Below, piece by piece: positions 13,679 to 17,219 of a DNA stretch of 17,219 nt. Under the pieces are notes generated by a model. The model ran no database searches and was not told where the DNA came from. It saw nothing but the letters and a program-made list of their open reading frames with translations. This DNA comes from DATBAK01 sp038240075 (lineage in GTDB: Bacteria; Actinomycetota; Acidimicrobiia; IMCC26256; PALSA-610): NCBI GenBank assembly GCA_038240075.1, contig JBBSEC010000099.1, positions 1 to 17,219 of the forward strand, given 5' to 3'. Numbering within the stretch: the first letter of the stretch is position 1; each line of letters starts with the position of its first letter. Made by a program: the position numbers and the translations under genes.

Positions 13679-13684
13679 ACACTA
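13679..13684 (-). promoter_or_regulatory. Leaderless -10 box TAGTGT
   Basis: TAGTGT ends 7 nt before ATG 13671. The same hexamer precedes the CoA-transferase and TetR starts at 8 and 9 nt. Confidence 0.5.
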
Positions 13685-14006
13685 GGACCGAATCGGGGCG
13701 GAGGCGCGGAGCCTCTCTGGCCGCCGGGCCGTCCACGGCCGCGCTCTGTGGGCGACACCGCGCGGAACATGGGCAGTGCGGCCCGCGACCCTTGCGTCGC
13801 GCTCGCGTTACACGTGAGACTCGTGTGATTGGTGTGAAGCAGACGACGGGGGCAGGGGGCGCACAGAGCGCGGAACGCGGAACTCTCCGGACGCAGACGG
13901 CAGGGTCTCGGGCCGGGCGGACATTCCTACTCACCCATCCTCAGCGAAGCGACAGCAGTCCGCCGGAACAGCGAAGCGGCGGGACGGACGCACTCGGGAG
14001 GTTTCG
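13685..14006 (+). other. 322-bp non-coding region with a dyad and candidate structured leader
   Basis: No convincing gene is present. Two features stand out. First, an imperfect dyad TTACACG-7 nt-CGTGTGA (13808-13828, one mismatch) could be an operator. Second, 13916-13984 can fold in two exclusive ways. GGCGGAC (13916-13922) pairs with GTCCGCC (13958-13964), while CCGCC (13960-13964) pairs instead with GGCGG (13978-13982). A 10-base direct repeat CAGCGAAGCG (13942-13951 and 13969-13978) lies in both folds. The Shine-Dalgarno of the small peptide follows at 13996. No TANNNT promoter on the plus strand is evident. Confidence 0.4.
13996..14001 (+). promoter_or_regulatory. Strong Shine-Dalgarno GGGAGG for the 29-residue peptide
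   Basis: GGGAGG lies 5 nt upstream of GTG 14007. It is among the best ribosome sites in the window and is the main reason to accept the very short gene. Confidence 0.65.
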
Positions 14007-14096
14007 GTGAAGAAGACCACAGTCCGTTTGACGGTTATGGCTTCGAGTCTCATGGCATTGCTGCTGGCCGGCGGCGCGCATTGGTCGCGCCACTGA
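14007..14096 (+). CDS. 29-residue signal-peptide-like small protein
   Basis: GTG 14007 to TGA 14096 encodes a basic N-terminus (VKKTTVRLTV), a hydrophobic core (MASSLMALLLAGGA) and a short tail HWSRH. This is the shape of a Sec signal peptide with a possible AGGA or GGA cleavage site, or of a single-helix membrane peptide. A strong GGGAGG precedes it. It lies 76 bp upstream of two membrane HD-domain genes in the same direction and is probably their first cistron. Possible roles are a secreted or membrane signal peptide, or a leader peptide. The gene could also be the remnant of a longer secreted protein, since almost nothing follows the cleavage site. I do not recognise a family. Confidence 0.55.
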   Translation: MKKTTVRLTVMASSLMALLLAGGAHWSRH

Positions 14097-14172
14097 GCCA
14101 ACAGGGACAAGCCCGGCCCAGACCCTGCCGCCTCCCTCCTGAGGGCCCGTTCCCAGCCGAAGAAGAACCGGA

Positions 14173-15558
14173 GTGTCGACCTTCCCCACGCAGTTGCGCT
14201 GGCTCACCGGAGCGGTGCTCGGGGCGGCGGTTGCGGTAGCCGTGATCTGCGGCCTCCTCCGACCGGCGCCGGCGGCCCTTCCGCTCGTCTTGTTCGGCGC
14301 GCTCATGGTCTTCAGTGAGCACCGCCGCGTGGTACTCCCCAACGGCGTCGCGGTGAGCGCCAGCCTGATGATCTGCATGGCCGCGATCGTCGTGTTCAAC
14401 CGCAACGGATCGCTCCTCGGCCCGCTCCTCGTCGGCGTGGCGAGCGCGGCCTATCTCCCGCACCTGCGCGCCGGAAGCCGTGGCTGGATCGCCTTCAATG
14501 CCGGCGTGTTTGCGCTCGCGTACACGGCGGCCGCGTACGCGTACGGGGTCGTGCCGCACTGGCCGGTCGCCGAGATGCCGGAGGCGCTCGTTGCCGCGGT
14601 TCCCGCCACGCTCGCGTTCGTGCTCGTCAACTGGGTGCTGCTCGCGGCGTCGTACGTGATCGAGGACGGCCGCCCTGTGCGCGAGCTCGCGCACAATCTC
14701 GGCCCGTCGCTCGTGCAGGCGGTTCCGTTCGCGTTCGTCGGCGTGTGCCTCGGGCGGCTCTACCTCGACGTCGGTCCCGCGATCGTGTTGCTCCTCGTCG
14801 TCCCGATCCTCGTCGCGCGCGACACGTTCGCCGCGTACCTCGAGGTGAAGCGGGCCAACGAAGAGACGGTGCAGATGCTCGTGCGCGCGCTCGAGGCGAA
14901 GGACCGCTACACCGCGGGTCACGCAGAACGGGTGGCGAACTACGCGCGGCTCATCGGCGAAGAGCTTCGTTTCAGCCCCGCCCGGCTCGAACGGCTTCGT
15001 TTCGCCGCGCTGATGCACGACATCGGCAAGCTCGTCGTGCCCAACCACCTGCTCAACAAGCCGGGCAAGCTCACGGCCGAGGAGTTCGCGCGGGTGCGCA
15101 TGCACGAGGCCGTGTCGGCGCAGATGCTCTCGCACATCGACTTCCTCGCCCCGGTCGCGCAGTCGTCACTGAGCGAGCACACCGTGTACCAACCCGACGA
15201 CGCCAAGCATCCGATCGAGCCCTACATCGTGATGGTGGCCGACGCCTACGACGCGATGACGTCGACCCGCTCGTACCGGCAGGCGCTTCCGTTCGACGTT
15301 GCGATCGCCGAGCTCCGCGAGAAGGCGGGCTCGCAGTTCCACCCCGAGTGCACCGCGGCGTTGATCCGCGCGCTCGCACGCGAGGGGCACGAGGCCGCGC
15401 CCGAGGACGCGACCGTCGACGATCACTGGGCGATCACACCGCCGGAGGTCGGCGTGGGCTCGGCCGGGCTCGGCGACCTGATCACCGACACCGGCCCGCT
15501 CGGTTTCGAGACCGACACCAACGCCACGGACGCCGACCGATCGGAGCACAGCCGGTGA
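14173..15558 (+). CDS. Membrane-anchored HD-domain phosphohydrolase, HD-GYP-related but without the GYP motif
   Basis: 461 residues. The N-terminal 215 residues hold about six or seven membrane helices (for example 11-28, 35-47, 61-75, 83-95, 140-160, 202-214), a likely sensory region. A linker helix leads to an HD domain. Conserved are AKDRYTAGHAERV (His250), LMHDIGK (His282, Asp283, Lys286), RMHEAVSAQML (His311) and VADAYDAMTS (Asp357), all as in HD-GYP c-di-GMP phosphodiesterases. The HHExxDGxGYP segment, however, reads SSLSEHTVYQP (331-341), so two metal-binding histidines and the GYP loop are missing. The enzyme may hydrolyse another nucleotide, or act as a sensor. An acidic disordered tail follows from about 405. 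GTG 14173 is kept because it precedes the first helix; its ribosome site (GAAGAAG) is weak. The next gene overlaps by GTGA. Confidence 0.85.
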   Translation: MSTFPTQLRWLTGAVLGAAVAVAVICGLLRPAPAALPLVLFGALMVFSEHRRVVLPNGVAVSASLMICMAAIVVFNRNGSLLGPLLVGVASAAYLPHLRAGSRGWIAFNAGVFALAYTAAAYAYGVVPHWPVAEMPEALVAAVPATLAFVLVNWVLLAASYVIEDGRPVRELAHNLGPSLVQAVPFAFVGVCLGRLYLDVGPAIVLLLVVPILVARDTFAAYLEVKRANEETVQMLVRALEAKDRYTAGHAERVANYARLIGEELRFSPARLERLRFAALMHDIGKLVVPNHLLNKPGKLTAEEFARVRMHEAVSAQMLSHIDFLAPVAQSSLSEHTVYQPDDAKHPIEPYIVMVADAYDAMTSTRSYRQALPFDVAIAELREKAGSQFHPECTAALIRALAREGHEAAPEDATVDDHWAITPPEVGVGSAGLGDLITDTGPLGFETDTNATDADRSEHSR

Positions 15559-16820
15559 GGCTTCGAGCAGACGCCACCGGCGCAATCAGTGCAGCAGGTG
15601 ACGGCGAAGCGCATGCGGACGCGACCAGACAGGTCCGACTGCGGGTCGCGTGGGTCGTGGTGGGCAGCCTCGTCGCGGCTGTGACCGTGCACGTCGCGCA
15701 GCCGCACTCGACCGCCGGCGGCGCGGTGCTCCTCGCCGCGGGCGCGGTGCTCGGCGAGCTCCTCGTGCTCCGCCTCGACGACGGCACCGGCCTGCCGCTG
15801 TCGTACGCCGTGCTCATCGTGCTCATCACCTTCTCGCCGGCCGCCGCGATCGCGCTTGTGCTTGGCGCCGAGCTCGTGGCCTTCGTCGTGCGCGTCGAGC
15901 CCCGGAGGCTCGTGGCGCGCGCGCGGATCGGCATCCAGCGGATCCTCGTCGCCGCGGGTGCGCTCGGTACCTATCGCGTCGCCCGGCACACCTTCGGTGG
16001 GCACGAGCACCTCGGTGCGGTGCTCGGCGTGCTCGCGGTCACGGTTGTCGGCGCGCTCGTCGTCGACGAGCTGCTGCGGCTCGCGACGCGCAAGCGGAGC
16101 GGGTTGGCGGGGCGCGGCAGTGTCGCGTGGACCGCACTGGGATCGTGTGCCGTGCTCATGAGCGTGGGCTACAGCGGTGTCAACGGACGGGGCGCGCTCG
16201 GCGTCTGGGGCCCGCTGCTCTTCTCGATCCCGCTGCTCGCGACCTGGTACTCGTTCGAACGCCTCGACTCGATCAGCCGCACCTACCGGCAGACGATCGA
16301 GGCGCTGGCGATGGCGCCCGAGCTCGGTGGCGTCGTGAGGATGGGCCACGCCGAACGGGTGGCCGCGCTCGCCGGCGACATCGGGCGTGAGCTCGGGCTC
16401 GACGACACCAACATCGACGACCTCGAGACGGCGGCCCTCCTGCACCATCTCGGACAGGTCACGCTCGACGAACCCGCGCCGGGGACGCGCGTCGACCTCC
16501 GTGAGGTCGCGGAGGTCACGGCCGCGCTGCTGCGCGACATCGAGCCGTTGCGTGCGGCGGCCGAGATCGTCGCGGGGGAGCCGCTCGGTGCGCGCGACTC
16601 GATGCGGCACCCGTCGTCGCGCATCACGGCCGCGGTCGGAGCGTCGAGTCAGGCGCTGAAGGTTGCGAGCGCCTTCGACGACTTCACCGAGGGCGAGGAC
16701 GCCCGGTCGGCGGCCGCGTTGGAGGCGCTGTATTCGAGCCCCGGTTACGTCTACAACTCACGGGCGCTCGAGGCGCTCGAGCGCATCTTGGATCGCGACG
16801 GTCGGGTGCGCCGGGCCTGA
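15555..16820 (+). CDS. Membrane protein with degenerate HD domain
   Basis: 421 residues from GTG 15555, which overlaps the previous stop as GTGA. An N-terminal cytoplasmic stretch is followed by membrane helices at about 30-48, 56-72, 82-112, 128-140, 153-175, 190-207 and 216-231. Then comes a linker and an HD-like domain. GHAERVAALAGDIGREL (264-280) matches the first HD helix, but the HD dyad is H297-H298 (LLHHLGQ instead of HDIGK), and the later metal-binding segments are not recognisable apart from SAFDDFTEG (372-380), which mimics ADAYDAMTS. Phosphohydrolase activity is therefore doubtful. The overall plan equals that of the preceding gene, so the pair probably arose by duplication and may form a heteromer. 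Its 3' end overlaps the minus-strand gene 16758-17219 by 63 bp. Confidence 0.8.
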   Translation: MRLRADATGAISAAGDGEAHADATRQVRLRVAWVVVGSLVAAVTVHVAQPHSTAGGAVLLAAGAVLGELLVLRLDDGTGLPLSYAVLIVLITFSPAAAIALVLGAELVAFVVRVEPRRLVARARIGIQRILVAAGALGTYRVARHTFGGHEHLGAVLGVLAVTVVGALVVDELLRLATRKRSGLAGRGSVAWTALGSCAVLMSVGYSGVNGRGALGVWGPLLFSIPLLATWYSFERLDSISRTYRQTIEALAMAPELGGVVRMGHAERVAALAGDIGRELGLDDTNIDDLETAALLHHLGQVTLDEPAPGTRVDLREVAEVTAALLRDIEPLRAAAEIVAGEPLGARDSMRHPSSRITAAVGASSQALKVASAFDDFTEGEDARSAAALEALYSSPGYVYNSRALEALERILDRDGRVRRA

Positions 16821-17219
16821 TCGGCCGCGTCCACGACCGGAACCGACCCGCACCGGCTCGGGTGCAGGTCGCGGCCGCGTGCGCGTCCGGCGGCGGTTGG
16901 TGCGGCCCGTCGGTGCGAGCCCCGCGGTGACGCGCGTGTCGTCGCGGTCGTCGGAAGCGTCGGAATCGTCGGGTCCGGTCGTCGGCGGCTCGTCGTCGTC
17001 ACGGTGCGGGGTTGCACGCGGTGTGCGACGGGCGCGACGGCTGGCCCAGAACGACACGTCGACCAAACCGAAGGCGATGATGAGATCGCCGAACGACACG
17101 ATCGCGTCGAGGCGCCGCAGCACGATGATGTCGGTCAGTGAGAGCAGGTGATCGCCGCTCACGCGCGGGTGGTGCTTCACGGTCGCGGCGACGTGATCCT
17201 GGTGCCAATCGGGAGGGAT
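16758..17219 (-). CDS. Membrane protein C-terminus, possibly DUF5317-like, cut by window edge
   Basis: The frame is open to the right edge of the window, so the start lies outside; GTG 17180 is internal. The visible start IPPDWHQDHVAATVK leads into VSGDHLLSLTDIIVLRRLDAIVSFGDLIIAFGLVDVSF, an amphipathic loop followed by a last membrane helix. The pattern L-x-D-x-I, then V-S-x-G-D-L-x-x-A-x-G-L, resembles the C-terminal end of DUF5317-type actinobacterial membrane proteins; this is a tentative match from memory. The last 85 or so residues are low-complexity (Arg, Asp, Pro, Thr) and probably disordered. They overlap the end of the HD gene on the other strand. The tail could be a chance extension with the family domain ending near WASRR. 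Confidence 0.5.
   Translation of the reverse strand: MPPDWHQDHVAATVKHHPRVSGDHLLSLTDIIVLRRLDAIVSFGDLIIAFGLVDVSFWASRRARRTPRATPHRDDDEPPTTGPDDSDASDDRDDTRVTAGLAPTGRTNRRRTRTRPRPAPEPVRVGSGRGRGRSGPAHPTVAIQDALERLERP

Noticed and set aside
13855..13920. c-di-GMP-I (GEMM) riboswitch ahead of the HD genes
   Set aside because: CGCACAGAGC and GGACGCAGACGG faintly recall the first half of the GEMM consensus, but the conserved second half and the A-rich junctions are not seen. An Infernal search with the Rfam model would decide.
14745..15554. N-terminal part of a 691-codon frame ending at 16820
   Set aside because: Before 15555 it is an Arg/Ala-rich out-of-frame reading of the first HD gene. The real second HD gene begins at GTG 15555 with a GTGA overlap.
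14173..15558. Calling the first HD protein a standard c-di-GMP phosphodiesterase
   Set aside because: The HHExxDGxGYP segment with two metal ligands is replaced by SSLSEHTVYQP, so the usual activity cannot be assumed.

Overview
This is a GC-rich (roughly 70% by eye), densely coding stretch of an actinobacterial chromosome, with frequent GTG starts and no sign of IS elements, prophage, CRISPR arrays, tRNA or rRNA. The type IV pilin at the left edge, the CGNR-type regulator, the abundance of acyl-CoA genes and the leaderless gene starts suggest a free-living actinobacterium, possibly of the Acidimicrobiia. That class-level placement is inference only.

Left part (1-6426). The 3' part of a type IV pilin gene ends at a 13-bp UUCG-capped hairpin. 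Beyond it six minus-strand genes form an acyl-CoA cassette. In order of transcription they are: family III CoA-transferase (5179-6426), acyl-CoA dehydrogenase with a catalytic-type Glu (3917-5122), alpha-methylacyl-CoA racemase-like protein (2731-3912), non-catalytic MaoC-like protein (2210-2731), catalytic MaoC-like hydratase (1734-2213), and a second acyl-CoA dehydrogenase lacking the usual base (590-1720). The last five are tightly packed (gaps of 13 bp or less, or overlaps). Together they could load CoA on a branched acid, set its 2-methyl stereochemistry, dehydrogenate it and hydrate it. The substrate is unknown; actinobacterial steroid or isoprenoid side-chain cassettes are the nearest known precedent.

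Middle (6427-9688). A 47-bp interrupted palindrome lies between two divergent leaderless promoters, one for the CoA-transferase and one for a small VOC protein. Then come type I pantothenate kinase (coaA), a convergent TetR regulator, a CGNR zinc-finger regulator, and a second divergent control region carrying two near-identical 15-bp sites. On its other side are a 34-codon Arg-rich ORF and a second VOC protein.

Right part (9685-17219). Minus-strand genes encode an MtfA-like metallopeptidase with an aldo/keto reductase, a glycosyltransferase with a small two-helix membrane protein, and a conserved-looking two-domain protein of unknown function. Then, on the plus strand, a 335-bp gap precedes a 29-residue signal-like peptide and two membrane-anchored HD-domain proteins, joined by a GTGA overlap and each with a differently damaged active site. 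A minus-strand gene cut by the right edge (possibly DUF5317-like) overlaps the second HD gene tail to tail.

Two architectural themes run through the window. Nine genes have a TANNNT box 6-9 nt upstream of the start codon (leaderless transcription), while several operon-internal genes have Shine-Dalgarno sites. Three of four convergent gene pairs overlap at their stop codons or 3' ends instead of being separated by a terminator.
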